Positions 33,957-42,480 of a stretch of 64,000 nt of DNA are shown here, one piece after another. Under the pieces are notes generated by a model. The model was not told where the DNA came from, searched no databases, and saw nothing but the letters and a program-made list of their open reading frames with translations. The stretch is taken from assembly GCA_035556135.1 (NCBI GenBank), contig DATMFO010000003.1:682001-746000 (forward strand), read 5' to 3'. The position numbers were made by a program, and so were the translations under genes. How positions within the stretch are numbered: the first letter of the stretch is position 1; every line of letters starts with the position of its first letter. The stretch is from ZC4RG30 sp035556135. GTDB taxonomy: Bacteria; Pseudomonadota; Gammaproteobacteria; Steroidobacterales; Steroidobacteraceae.

Positions 33957-34934
33957 ATGAAACGCATGCAGATCGGAAGGACTTCGTTGCTGCTCGCGGC
34001 GCTTGCCGTTGCTTCATTCGCCCATGCCGCACAGCCGGCGGGAGGGCCTCCGGGAGCGGGGCCGCCTCCGGGAATGGGTGGACCTGGCGGACCGGGTGGA
34101 TTCGGTGGTCCGCCCAGCCCGGCCCTGCCTGCCGCCGAAGTACCTGCTGCCGTGGCCATGGCTCGCCCGAGCGAACAGGAAGTGGCACAGGTGCGCGCAG
34201 CCCTGGCACGCCTTGCCTCCAGTGACCAGGGCGCGCTGCTGAAGAAATATCCCGACCTCGTGCAGGTGGTTCCGCCCCGCCCGGTGAACAGCGCGATCAT
34301 TCCGCAGCTTTCCGGCCAGTTCCAGGCCCAGCACCAGAGGAACCTCGAGGTCGCCAAGGCCGGAAACATAGAACTGCTGCTGATGGGCGACTCGATCACC
34401 GACTGGTGGCGCAACGAGACCGGCACCAATGCGGGCAAGGCCGTGCTCGACAAGCACTTCGGCCAGTGGAAGATCGCCAACTTCGGCATCGCCGGTGACA
34501 CCACGCAGGGCGTGCTGTATCGCCTGAAAGATGGCGAGGGCAAGGGCTTCAGCCCGCGCGCCATCATGCTGATGATCGGCACCAACAACACCGGCCGCAA
34601 CACGGCAGGCGAGATTGCCGAGGGCGTCGGCGCCGTGGTGCTGGAGCTGCGCCGCGACTTCCCGCAGGCGAAGATCCTGCTGCTGGGCGTGTTCCCGCGC
34701 GGTGCGGCGGCGAATGATCCCATCCGCGAGACCATTGCGGACATCAACCGGCGCATCTCCAAGCTGCACGATGGCACGAACGTGCAATACCTGGACATCA
34801 GCGCGAAGTTCCTGGATGCCCAGGGCAACATCCCGCGTGACGTGATGGCCGATGCGCTGCATCCCACCACCAAGGGTTACGAGATCTGGGCCGAGGCGGT
34901 GAAGGAACCCCTCACCCGACTGATGGCGCGCTGA
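33957..34934 (+). CDS. Secreted SGNH/GDSL hydrolase with a Gly/Pro-rich N-terminal segment
   Basis: This is an exported SGNH-fold esterase of 325 residues. Signal peptide MKRMQIGRTSLLLAALAVASFAHA is followed by a Gly/Pro-rich stretch (about residues 24-55) and a helical region. The four catalytic blocks are clear: LLMGDSITDWW (nucleophile Ser), NFGIAGDTTQ (Gly), IGTNNTGRN (Asn) and DALHPTTKGY (Asp/His). This matches the platelet-activating-factor acetylhydrolase-like branch of bacterial GDSL enzymes, which often deacetylate carbohydrates. AGAGGAAG before the ATG supports the start. The Gly/Pro-rich segment resembles that of the GH43-type enzyme at 5140-6828. A GC-rich hairpin follows the gene. 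Confidence 0.9.
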   Translation: MKRMQIGRTSLLLAALAVASFAHAAQPAGGPPGAGPPPGMGGPGGPGGFGGPPSPALPAAEVPAAVAMARPSEQEVAQVRAALARLASSDQGALLKKYPDLVQVVPPRPVNSAIIPQLSGQFQAQHQRNLEVAKAGNIELLLMGDSITDWWRNETGTNAGKAVLDKHFGQWKIANFGIAGDTTQGVLYRLKDGEGKGFSPRAIMLMIGTNNTGRNTAGEIAEGVGAVVLELRRDFPQAKILLLGVFPRGAAANDPIRETIADINRRISKLHDGTNVQYLDISAKFLDAQGNIPRDVMADALHPTTKGYEIWAEAVKEPLTRLMAR

Positions 34935-34943
34935 CGCGCAGCT

Positions 34944-34971
34944 GCCGCGCGCTCCGTCCGGGGCGCGCGGC
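34944..34971. terminator. Hairpin between convergent SGNH hydrolase and radical-SAM genes
   Basis: GCCGCGCGCTCC and GGGGCGCGCGGC pair over 12 positions, with one T-G wobble, around a 4-base loop. It fills most of the 42-base gap between the convergent stops. T-runs are lacking on both sides. Confidence 0.65.
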
Positions 34972-34976
34972 ATTCC

Positions 34977-36056
34977 CTAGAAATCCAGACCCATCTGGCC
35001 GCCGCGCGAAGGTGGCCTGAACTGCGTTGTGTCGAGCTCCGCGCGGCTTCCGGTAGAAAGCCCGAGCCTGCGACAGGCAAGGCGGAAGCGGTCACGCAGC
35101 AGCTGCGCCCACACGCCCGTGCCGCGCATGCGCTCGCCGAACTTCGCGGAGTTGTCCTGCCCTCCCCTCGCGCCCTGTACAAGTGACATTACGTGGTCAG
35201 CCCGGCCTGGCATGTGGGCGTTGAGCCATTGCCGGAAGAGGTCGGCCACTTCGAGCGGCAGCCGCAGCAGCACATAGCCCGCTTCGGTGGCGCCTGCTTC
35301 CGCAACGCGCTCGAGGATGGTTTCCAGCTCGCTGTCATTGACTGCGGGAATGATTGGCGCAGCCAGCACCCCCACGGGCACACCCGCGTCACGCAGCGCC
35401 CTGATGGCGTGCAGTCGCGCCGCCGCCGATGCAGAGCGCGGCTCCAGCTTTCGCTTCAGGTCTGAATCGAGCGTGGTCATGCTCAGCACCACGCTCACCA
35501 GGTCCTGCGCCGCCATCTGTGACAGCAGGTCCAGGTCGCGCAGCAGCAGCACGCTGCGGGTGGTGATCGCTACCGGGTGCCGTGCCTCGGCAAGCACTTC
35601 CAGGATGGACCGTGTGATGCGCAACTGGCGCTCCACCGGCTGGTAGGGATCGGTGTTGGAGCCCAGCATGATGTACTTGCACACGTAACCGGGACGGGAA
35701 AGCTCTTCCCTCAGCAGCGCTGCAGCATCCGGCTTGTAGACCAGCCTGGTTTCGAAATCGAGGCCCGGGGACATGCCAAGGTAGGCGTGCGTCGGGCGCG
35801 CGTAGCAGAAGACGCATCCATGACTGCATCCCCTGTATGGATTTATCGACTGGTCGAATCCGATGTCCGGCGAGTCGTTGCGCGCGATGACGCTGCGGCT
35901 GCGATCGATGATCAGCTCGGTTTCAATCGCATCGACCGGCTCTTCCTGGAACCAGCCGTCATCCACAGCCTCGACATGGGCCTTGTCGAAGCGGTTCGCG
36001 GGATTGGAAAGCGCCCCTCGGCCCTTGATGCCGGAGGGCGGCAGGCGGGAAGACAT
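34977..36056 (-). CDS. Radical-SAM protein of the PA0069 / SplB-like repair family
   Basis: This is a 359-residue radical-SAM enzyme related to spore photoproduct lyase (SplB group, called PA0069 family in Pseudomonas). The N-terminal block KGRGALSNPANRFD is characteristic. The cluster-binding cysteines are Cys77, Cys81 and Cys84 in PYRGCSHGCVFCYAR. TNTDPYQPVE and SMTTLDSDLKRKLEPR are further family motifs. ATG 36056 is chosen over ATG 36071, because the latter lies inside the LexA-box and -10 region. The promoter geometry implies transcription starting at or very near the ATG, so the mRNA may be leaderless. As I recall, PA0069 itself belongs to the P. aeruginosa LexA regulon, which agrees with the box seen here. 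A DNA-repair role is inferred; the reaction is unknown. Confidence 0.9.
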   Translation of the reverse strand: MSSRLPPSGIKGRGALSNPANRFDKAHVEAVDDGWFQEEPVDAIETELIIDRSRSVIARNDSPDIGFDQSINPYRGCSHGCVFCYARPTHAYLGMSPGLDFETRLVYKPDAAALLREELSRPGYVCKYIMLGSNTDPYQPVERQLRITRSILEVLAEARHPVAITTRSVLLLRDLDLLSQMAAQDLVSVVLSMTTLDSDLKRKLEPRSASAAARLHAIRALRDAGVPVGVLAAPIIPAVNDSELETILERVAEAGATEAGYVLLRLPLEVADLFRQWLNAHMPGRADHVMSLVQGARGGQDNSAKFGERMRGTGVWAQLLRDRFRLACRRLGLSTGSRAELDTTQFRPPSRGGQMGLDF

Positions 36057-36061
36057 GGCAA

Positions 36062-36091
36062 TACTGTACATTCATACAGTACCATGTTCAA
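36062..36091 (-). promoter_or_regulatory. LexA (SOS) box inside a sigma-70 promoter
   Basis: The 20-mer TACTGTACATTCATACAGTA (36062-36081) is a perfect 7-bp dyad with the CTGT-N8-ACAG LexA consensus. On the minus strand it overlaps a promoter with TTGAAC (36091-36086), a 17-base spacer and TACAGT (36068-36063). LexA bound here would cover the -10 and spacer of the radical-SAM gene, so the gene should be induced by DNA damage. Confidence 0.88.
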
Positions 36092-36096
36092 CCGCC

Positions 36097-36642
36097 CTAT
36101 TTCGCGCGGGGATCCTTCTCGCCCAGCCCTGGATAGAACAGCGCCCGGTTGTTCTGGGATTCGTTGAACACCTTGCGGCTCTTGAACAGCCACTTGCCGT
36201 TCACCCGCACCAGCACGTCTTCGTAGTGGCCCATGTAGAGCAGCTGGACGTCTTTCTGGGGCGTGTTGTTGGTCAATGCAAACCAGTAGGCCGTGGTGCG
36301 CGCCGTGTCACCCTCCACGTCGATGACGTGGTTGATGATCTGGTGTCGCGTGCGGGGGCGCGCCATGGCCCCTTCGGGAATCTCCACCTTGCGTGCCCCG
36401 CCGAAATTGGACATGGCCTTGCGGATGGCCGCCTTGCCCCGCTCGACGCCGTTGACCCACTCGAGCACGCCATCCTCGGCCCAGGTGGACATCACCGTCT
36501 CGATGTCGCCGGCATCGACGGCCACCATGTACTTGTTGGAGATGTTCTCGATTTCCGCCCGGTCATCGGCGTATCCGGCCCACACGGGCGCGGCCAGCAC
36601 CGACAGCGCCACAATGACTGCAGTCCTGCGCAGCTTGTTCAT
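36097..36642 (-). CDS. Exported SnoaL-like (NTF2-fold) protein
   Basis: This is a 181-residue protein with a signal peptide (MNKLRRTAVIVALSVLAAPVWA) and a SnoaL/NTF2-like cone fold. It shows EIENISNKYMVAVDAGDIETVMSTWAEDGVLEW and the C-terminal GHYEDVLVRVNGKWLFKSRKVF, which is the usual 'Y-x-D-x-x-x-R-x-x-G-x-W-x-x-x-x-R' end of the fold. Family members include isomerases, hydrolases and non-catalytic ligand binders, so activity is not predictable. ATG overlaps the stop of the PQQ dehydrogenase (ATGA), so the two are coupled; a periplasmic role on the same substrate is likely. Confidence 0.82.
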   Translation of the reverse strand: MNKLRRTAVIVALSVLAAPVWAGYADDRAEIENISNKYMVAVDAGDIETVMSTWAEDGVLEWVNGVERGKAAIRKAMSNFGGARKVEIPEGAMARPRTRHQIINHVIDVEGDTARTTAYWFALTNNTPQKDVQLLYMGHYEDVLVRVNGKWLFKSRKVFNESQNNRALFYPGLGEKDPRAK

Positions 36643-38462
36643 CGCAACTCCTCGTGGATCCAGGTGGCAACGGCCTGCACACTCTTCTCGTCCAGCAGGT
36701 CCGGATACATTTTCGGCATCGGGGCCTTCGGATTCTTGATGTAGGCAATGGTGGCAGGAAGGTCCTGCCGCGCGCGCAGGTTGCTGATGCGCTTGTCGGC
36801 AATCATGTTGCCGTCGGGGCCATGGCAGGCCTGGCAGACCTGGCCGTAGATGCGCCGGCCCAGCGCGGCATCACCGCCGGCCTGCGAGGTGATGTCTCGC
36901 ACCACGGGCGCCGCGCCCGGATCCAGCGTCATCACCACCACGCTGGGCATGCCGAGGTCGCCGAAAGCATTGCGGGAGATATTGCCAGCGGCGAACGCCA
37001 CGTACTGTTTCCCGGCCACTTCATACGTGACCACACCGCCGGCCATCGCACCGCCCGCAGGCAGCTTGCGCAGCAGGCGGCCGGACTTGCTTTCGAATAC
37101 CAGGAAATTGCCGGCCAGGTCGCCGGCGAAGGTGATGCCGCTGGCCGTGGGCGTAACGCCAGCGACCACGGGCTTCTCCGCCTTGTATTTCCAGCGCACC
37201 ACGCCGCTGACAGGATCCAGCGCAGTGATCCAGCCGACGGGATCGCCCACCGGCTCCACCGCCCCGCCGAACTCCACGGCGCCCGGCGTGTAGCTGGATG
37301 CAGTCCCCAGCTTCACGTTGAAGCAGATGTCCACGGAACCGACGATGAGCTGCCTGTTGAGGCGGTCGAGCGCCGGGCCATTCCACTCCACGCCGCCGGC
37401 GTAGCCGGGACACATCTTCAGGCCCTGCCGGGAAGGCTTATCCGGCGCCGGCTGCACCGTGGTGACGGGCGTGCGGAAAACGGGCTTGCGGGTGTCGCGA
37501 TCGACCACGGTGACGTAGCCATCCTTGCCGCCGATGGCGACGAAGTCGCGGGCACCTTCGGCCCGGTAGAGCACGGGCGCCGCGACGAGGTCGAGGTCCA
37601 TCCAGTCCGCGGGCGATACCTGGTGCCACCACTTCAGCGCGCCGGTGCGCGCATCGAGCACCACCACTGAGTTGGTGAAGAGGTTGGTGCCGGGGCGGTA
37701 ATCCTTGTCGATGTCAGGCCAGGGATTGCCCACGGGCACGAACAGCTCACCCGTGGTCACGTCCAGCGACATCACGCCCCACACCCCGCCACCGCCGGTC
37801 TTGGCCGTCTCTGGTCGCAGCCAGGTTTCGGCGCCGGTCTCGTTACCCATGGGGATTGTGTGGAAGCGCCAGAGCTCGCGGCCGGTAGCCGCATCGAAGG
37901 CCAGCACCCGGCCGCGAATGCCCAGGTCACTGCCACCGATACCCATGTAGACCACGCCGCCCCAGGCGAGCGGCGCCGCAGTGCTGGATTCACCGAGTTG
38001 CGGCGCGGCGATCACGTTCTTCCACAGCAACTTGCCGGTGGCTGCATCCAGAGCGATCAGGCGCCCGTCGCAGGTGCCGCGAAACAGCCGGCCATCAAGC
38101 AGCGCCACCCCGCGGTTGGTGCCGCCGCAGCGCTCATCATCGGGACGGTAGTCGTATTTCCAGCGCAGCGCGCAGGTGGTGGCATCCAGCGCCACGGTCT
38201 CGCGGCCCGTGGAGGTGTAGATGGTGTCGCCTTGCACCACGAGACCCGCGTGGAACGCGCCAGGTCCGTCGATCTGCACTCGACATGCCTGGGCCAGCCC
38301 CTGGATGTTCGTGGCATCGATCTGCTTCAGCGGCGAGAAGCGCTGCCCGTCGAGGCCATTGTTGTAGGTCAGCCATTCGCTGCCCGGTGTAGCCTGCTGC
38401 GCCACCGCGACCGTGGCGGCCAGCCCCAGTGCGCAGAACGCGGTGGTGATCCCCTTGTGCAT
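36639..38462 (-). CDS. PQQ-dependent dehydrogenase with C-terminal cytochrome c domain
   Basis: This is a 607-residue periplasmic quinoprotein. A signal peptide (MHKGITTAFCALGLAATVAVAQ) is followed by an eight-bladed propeller with repeated W-motifs (LDAATGKLLWKN, FDAATGRELWRF, LDARTGALKWWHQ, LDPVSGVVRWKY). The C-terminal domain has the heme-binding motif CQACHG and a PMPKMYPDLL segment with a possible axial Met. It would oxidise an alcohol or sugar and pass electrons through heme c. It lacks the clear vicinal Cys-Cys of typical methanol and ethanol dehydrogenases, and sequence around the active site does not identify the substrate. The Ca/lanthanide ligands cannot be assigned by eye. It is coupled to the SnoaL-like gene downstream. 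Confidence 0.88.
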   Translation of the reverse strand: MHKGITTAFCALGLAATVAVAQQATPGSEWLTYNNGLDGQRFSPLKQIDATNIQGLAQACRVQIDGPGAFHAGLVVQGDTIYTSTGRETVALDATTCALRWKYDYRPDDERCGGTNRGVALLDGRLFRGTCDGRLIALDAATGKLLWKNVIAAPQLGESSTAAPLAWGGVVYMGIGGSDLGIRGRVLAFDAATGRELWRFHTIPMGNETGAETWLRPETAKTGGGGVWGVMSLDVTTGELFVPVGNPWPDIDKDYRPGTNLFTNSVVVLDARTGALKWWHQVSPADWMDLDLVAAPVLYRAEGARDFVAIGGKDGYVTVVDRDTRKPVFRTPVTTVQPAPDKPSRQGLKMCPGYAGGVEWNGPALDRLNRQLIVGSVDICFNVKLGTASSYTPGAVEFGGAVEPVGDPVGWITALDPVSGVVRWKYKAEKPVVAGVTPTASGITFAGDLAGNFLVFESKSGRLLRKLPAGGAMAGGVVTYEVAGKQYVAFAAGNISRNAFGDLGMPSVVVMTLDPGAAPVVRDITSQAGGDAALGRRIYGQVCQACHGPDGNMIADKRISNLRARQDLPATIAYIKNPKAPMPKMYPDLLDEKSVQAVATWIHEELR

Positions 38463-38525
38463 GCCCCGGCTCTTTTTCTCGTGGCGGATGGCCGGAGCCT
38501 AGCAGTTCACCCCACTGCCCTCCAG

Positions 38526-39557
38526 CTACTCGAACATGCGCCATTCCGCACGGTACTGCAGGCCCAGCTGCACGATGCGGTTGAGCAGGCGCGGATAGTC
38601 GATGCCAGCCACGTGGCCGGATTCCGCAAAATCCTCGCCGTAGGTCAGGTTGGGGTTCGCGTTGGCCTCGAGCACGAAGATGCTGCCGTCCGGCCGCATA
38701 CGCAGGTCCATGCGCGCATAGCCGCTCATGTGCAGCGCGCGGAAGACCCTGCGCGCCAGCTGGGTGATGCGTTTTTCTGCACCGTCCGGGAGATCGCGCG
38801 CGGGTCCGGTGCTGATGCCATGCCTGCGCTGGTAGGCCGGATCCCATTTCACCTTGCGCGTGGCAATGCCCGCCTGTGCCTCGGGCAGCTTGCCGAAATC
38901 CAGCTCCCAGACCGGCAAGGTGGTGAGCCGCTCGTTGCCCATCACGCCCACATACAGCTCGCGGCCCTCGATGTATTCCTCAGCCAGCGCATCACTCTGT
39001 GCCTGGACCTGGATGAACTCCACCCGCTCGCGCAGCCGCTCGCGGTCATGCACCACCGACGCCTGCGAGATGCCCAGCGAGGCATCATCGGTGGCCGACT
39101 TCACGAACAGCGGGAACTCCAGGTCGCGCGGTTCACGATAGCTCTTGCCCCAGGGGAATACGTGGAAGCGCGGCGTCGGGATGCGGTGGTAGGCGAGGAT
39201 CTGCTTGGTGAGCACCTTGTCGCGGCTGAGCATCATGCCGCGGGGATTGCAGCCGGTGTAGGGCTGGCGCATCAGCTCGAGGAAGGTCACTACATAGTGG
39301 TCGTAGGTGGGAATGCCGGAGAATTCCTCCAGCAGGTTGAAGGTGATGTCCGGACGCCAGTCGCGGATCACGCGCCTCAATTCACCGATCTTGTCGCCGA
39401 TGCCCAGCACGCGCACCTCGTGGCCGCTGTTCGACAGCGTGGAGAGCACGTTGTATTCGGTGCGGCAGGCTTCAATCTGGTCTTCGGACAGGCCGCGCAG
39501 GTCATCCGGCGGAATCAGTGCCTCGTTGACCAGCAGCAGGATGCGATGTTTCTTCAC
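38526..39557 (-). CDS. ATP-grasp ligase, D-Ala-D-Ala-ligase-like
   Basis: This is a 343-residue ATP-grasp enzyme joining a carboxylate to an amine with ATP. The family pattern is visible: TGCNPRGMMLSRDKVLTKQIL, EFPLFVKSATDDASLGISQASVV (the flexible loop), ALAEEYIEGRELYVGV, and the metal-binding end YARMDLRMRPDGSIFVLEANANPNL. This is closer to D-alanine-D-alanine ligase than to RimK, but a second essential Ddl would not be expected here. The GTG start overlaps the stop of the zinc metallopeptidase as GTGA, so both are made together. Substrate is unknown; pairing with a peptidase suggests a peptide or peptidoglycan-related compound. Confidence 0.85.
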   Translation of the reverse strand: MKKHRILLLVNEALIPPDDLRGLSEDQIEACRTEYNVLSTLSNSGHEVRVLGIGDKIGELRRVIRDWRPDITFNLLEEFSGIPTYDHYVVTFLELMRQPYTGCNPRGMMLSRDKVLTKQILAYHRIPTPRFHVFPWGKSYREPRDLEFPLFVKSATDDASLGISQASVVHDRERLRERVEFIQVQAQSDALAEEYIEGRELYVGVMGNERLTTLPVWELDFGKLPEAQAGIATRKVKWDPAYQRRHGISTGPARDLPDGAEKRITQLARRVFRALHMSGYARMDLRMRPDGSIFVLEANANPNLTYGEDFAESGHVAGIDYPRLLNRIVQLGLQYRAEWRMFE

Positions 39558-40570
39558 AGTGCGTAGTTTTCCCGGTTTCTTTTCAGGATGCCGACCGCCA
39601 CGCGCCGCACCAGGCCGCCGAAGTCGCGCTGCGCGCGGCGCCGGTCGTGCCTCAGGTGCAGGTGCATGTTGCCCAGGCGGTGGATCAGCATCTCCATCGT
39701 GTGTTCGACGACATAGGGGTGCAGGCCGGCCTCGCGCGCCACATTGCGGCTGATGCGCGGGCCGACGGATTTGAGGTAGCCGGCGGCGGCGGCGTGACGG
39801 CCATCGTCATCGGCCTTGAAGAGCCGGCGCAGCGCACGATCGTAGCGCGTGTCGTCCAGTCGATAACTTTCGGTCTTGCGGCGGTAGTGCTCGGCGAGCG
39901 TGAGCGTGGAATGCGTGATCGGCTCCACCTCGCGGCGCGTGCGCACCAGCGGCCGTTTCCTGGCGATCTCCGTCATCAGCGCGTCCACGTATTCCAGCTT
40001 GCGCAGCGCGGGCCAGCCGGCGTATTCGCGGCGCCAGCGCGCCCGCGGCTGCAGCCACACCGCGAAGGTCTCGGCGAAATCCTCGGTGGGATGGCTCTGC
40101 GCATACCAATGCCCCAGGTGCAGCACATGCCGGCGGCTGGCGGGCCGCGGTCGGTAATCCTGCGGATAGCGCTCATGGGGACTGCCGAACACCTCGCGCC
40201 AGTCCTTGCGCTCGCGCAGCCGATAGGCCGTGTCGAGCGCATGGCCGGTCTCATGCCGGAGGATGCGCAGCAGCCAGCGGCTGTTGCCGCCCTCCACCTG
40301 CTGCATGAAGCGGCGTTCCAGCCGCATCAGGCGCGGATGCGCCAGGTAGAACGGCAGCGCAATCCCCGGCACGCCATCGGGAGAAAACCATTCCTCGGCG
40401 TACCAGTAGTGCGGCCTGAACCGGATGCCGCGGGCGCGCAGCTGGCGCGCCAGACGCTGCATGTGCACGGCTACGGTGCCGGTGCTGCGGGGAAACTCGA
40501 TGTCGCGGAAACGCAGGGCGAGCAGGGACTCATCGTCCATGCGATCCAGCGTCCGCGCCCGATACTTCAT
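39554..40570 (-). CDS. Putative zinc-binding metallopeptidase
   Basis: This is a 338-residue protein with the zinc-peptidase motif HETGHALD: His106, Glu107, His110. About 50 residues later HPTEDFAETFAVWL offers the third ligand, the gluzincin-like arrangement. No signal peptide or transmembrane helix is evident, so it is probably cytosolic. The C-terminal half is rich in Arg and His. It resembles uncharacterised 'putative zinc-binding metallopeptidase' proteins of proteobacteria. It is translationally coupled to the ATP-grasp gene and begins 113 bases after the tonB-like gene. Function is unknown; a role in trimming or releasing the product of the ATP-grasp ligase is speculation. Confidence 0.8.
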   Translation of the reverse strand: MKYRARTLDRMDDESLLALRFRDIEFPRSTGTVAVHMQRLARQLRARGIRFRPHYWYAEEWFSPDGVPGIALPFYLAHPRLMRLERRFMQQVEGGNSRWLLRILRHETGHALDTAYRLRERKDWREVFGSPHERYPQDYRPRPASRRHVLHLGHWYAQSHPTEDFAETFAVWLQPRARWRREYAGWPALRKLEYVDALMTEIARKRPLVRTRREVEPITHSTLTLAEHYRRKTESYRLDDTRYDRALRRLFKADDDGRHAAAAGYLKSVGPRISRNVAREAGLHPYVVEHTMEMLIHRLGNMHLHLRHDRRRAQRDFGGLVRRVAVGILKRNRENYAL

Positions 40571-40683
40571 CTCCGGCCTGTTCTCCCGTTGCCAGCGCGG
40601 AAAAAACAGTGCCGAGGCGCCGTCCCGCGAAACGCGGACTATAAACCGGAAGCGCCGGCGACAGCGCTCCCGGTTCGGCCGGT

Positions 40684-41334
40684 CTACCGCAGCGTGAACC
40701 TCACGCGGTATTCGCGGCAGGCCGAAACGGCTGCGCCATTGCGGGTAGCAGGCGTGAAGGCCAGCGCTTCGGAAGCCCACTTGACCGCCGCGGCATCCAG
40801 CCGCCGGCTGCCGGAGGACCTCCTCACTGTCGGCGTGCCCTCAGGCCGGCCGGTCGGTCCCACGCAGACATTCACCACGGCCAGCCCCTCTTCCTGCAGC
40901 TGGATCGAGGTGGCCGGGTAGTAGTCGTCGGGGGAACGCACAGCGCGCGACTGCAGTTCCGTCGCGGGGATTTCAGCGTTGGTACCCGGGGTACCCGCGA
41001 TGGGCTCTGCCGCAGCAGGCAGGGTGATGCCGGTATCGACTGGTGCTGTCGGCAAGACCTCTTTCCCGATCACCGGACCGGGAAGGACAGGCGGGAGCAC
41101 GACAAGGGCATCGGAGGGCACCAGTTCGGGTGGCAATACTTCTGGCGGCGGTTCCACTGGCTTTTCCGGGACCACCGGATCAATCCATTGCAGGCCGGGT
41201 GGCGATTTCACATCCAGCGGTATTCGCATCGACATCAGGAAGCCGATGGCAAGGGCATGCAGGCCAATGACCAGGAGGAGGACCATCTGCCGGCCTGTCA
41301 GCAGGCTGGCCCGTTCGATAGTTGTGGCACTCAC
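40684..41334 (-). CDS. TonB-family energy transducer
   Basis: This is a 216-residue TonB-like protein, which couples ExbB/ExbD to outer-membrane receptors. A transmembrane helix (about 15-35) is followed by a Pro/Glu/Val-rich periplasmic spacer and a C-terminal TonB domain. The domain shows PATSIQLQEEGLAVVNVCVGPTGRP and ends in a beta-strand (ACREYRVRFTLR). The start is GTG at 41334. ExbB/ExbD are not in this window. With two TonB-dependent receptors here this may be one of several TonB proteins of the cell; no specific partner is evident. Confidence 0.88.
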   Translation of the reverse strand: MSATTIERASLLTGRQMVLLLVIGLHALAIGFLMSMRIPLDVKSPPGLQWIDPVVPEKPVEPPPEVLPPELVPSDALVVLPPVLPGPVIGKEVLPTAPVDTGITLPAAAEPIAGTPGTNAEIPATELQSRAVRSPDDYYPATSIQLQEEGLAVVNVCVGPTGRPEGTPTVRRSSGSRRLDAAAVKWASEALAFTPATRNGAAVSACREYRVRFTLR

Positions 41335-41498
41335 GTTGAATCTCCCTCAAGTGAACGCCGTTCCATTGTGCGCCGATGCGCAACGCGCGCAAGCGCGCGC
41401 GTGCGGGAGTAATAGTCATTGTGGAGCCGGAAAACGCGGCGTAGCATGAACCGGACCGGCGGCCACACATGCCGCGGCAGGATTCGCTCGCCGCTACC

Positions 41499-42425
41499 CT
41501 AGGTTTTTTGCACGGGCGGCCAGGCATGCCGCCGCTCCATCATCAGTGCGCGCATCGACTTGGGCTTGCGGCCAGTGAACTGCTCCACCACATCCGTCAC
41601 ACGGTCCAGATGGCCTTCGCGGATCATGCGGCCGAAACTCACCATGCCGTCACTGCACCAGGGCACGGGTGAGCGGGAGAAATCGCCGGTGGCCTCGCGC
41701 GGCACGCCCAGAGAATCCCACATCGCGTACATCTGTTCGTCGGTGAGGTCGATCACGTCGAAGGTTGCGCCGCTGAGCTCCTTGATGAGGCCGGCGACTT
41801 CACGGAGGTCCAGCGTTTCGGGTCCGGTGACCTCATAGGCCTTGTCCAGCTCGCCCTTCCCCTGCAGCAGCTTCGCCGCCACCGCGGCCACGTCGTCGCG
41901 AGATACAAAGCCCACCCGTCCGCCGCCGGTGTTGCCGATGGACTTGCCGGAGGAGATGGCGATCGCCGCCTGGTTCTCGGCCATGGCATCCGCATACTGG
42001 TTGTTGCGCATGAAGTTCCAGTGGATGCCGCTCTCACGGATCAGCTTCTCCGTGAATTTGTGGTCGGTGACTTCGAAGGAATCGACCTCCGGCTTTCCGG
42101 CGGTCAGGAAGGAGGTATAGACGATGTGCCGCACGCCGGCTTCCTTCGCCGCCTCGACCGCGTTGCGGTGCTGCTGCTGGCGATTGCTGCCCACCTCCAT
42201 GGTGGACACCATGAACAGGTGCCCGGCGCCGCGGAATGCCTCGACCAGTGCGGCCTTGTCGTTGAAATCCGCCCGATGCACCTGTAGGCCCCGCTCGCGC
42301 CAGCGTGCCAGGACCGCCTCGTTGCGGCTGGTGACCCCTATTTCCTCCGCGGGCACGCCATCCTTCAGCAGGTTCTCCACCACTGCGGCGCCGATGTAGC
42401 CGCCTACGCCAGTCACTACGTACAA
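41499..42425 (-). CDS. NmrA-like atypical short-chain dehydrogenase
   Basis: This is a 308-residue NAD(P)-binding protein of the NmrA/HSCARG branch. It begins YVVTGVGGYIGAAVVENLLKDG with the TGxxGxxG nucleotide-binding motif; VTSRNEA could contact NADP. FMVSTMEVGSNRQQQHRNAVEAAKEAGVRHIVYTS is the usual second part. The typical catalytic Y-x-x-x-K is not evident, so it may be a reductase or a redox sensor. The start is a TTG at 42425, supported by GGGGGAGA six bases upstream. It follows the Hyi-type gene by 55 bases on the same strand. Confidence 0.87.
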   Translation of the reverse strand: MYVVTGVGGYIGAAVVENLLKDGVPAEEIGVTSRNEAVLARWRERGLQVHRADFNDKAALVEAFRGAGHLFMVSTMEVGSNRQQQHRNAVEAAKEAGVRHIVYTSFLTAGKPEVDSFEVTDHKFTEKLIRESGIHWNFMRNNQYADAMAENQAAIAISSGKSIGNTGGGRVGFVSRDDVAAVAAKLLQGKGELDKAYEVTGPETLDLREVAGLIKELSGATFDVIDLTDEQMYAMWDSLGVPREATGDFSRSPVPWCSDGMVSFGRMIREGHLDRVTDVVEQFTGRKPKSMRALMMERRHAWPPVQKT

Positions 42426-42480
42426 GATGCTCTCCCCCTGTGGGAATGCGGCAGCAGCCGCATCCGGATGTCATCAATTC

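Noticed and set aside
36069..36071. ATG 36071 as start of the radical-SAM gene
   Set aside because: It lies inside the LexA box and upstream of the end of the -10 hexamer, so it would not be on the mRNA. ATG 36056 keeps the whole conserved protein.
41335..41498. Alternating GC-rich tract upstream of the tonB-like gene as a regulatory element
   Set aside because: It is a simple CGCG-rich stretch without clear dyad or promoter; nothing specific can be supported.
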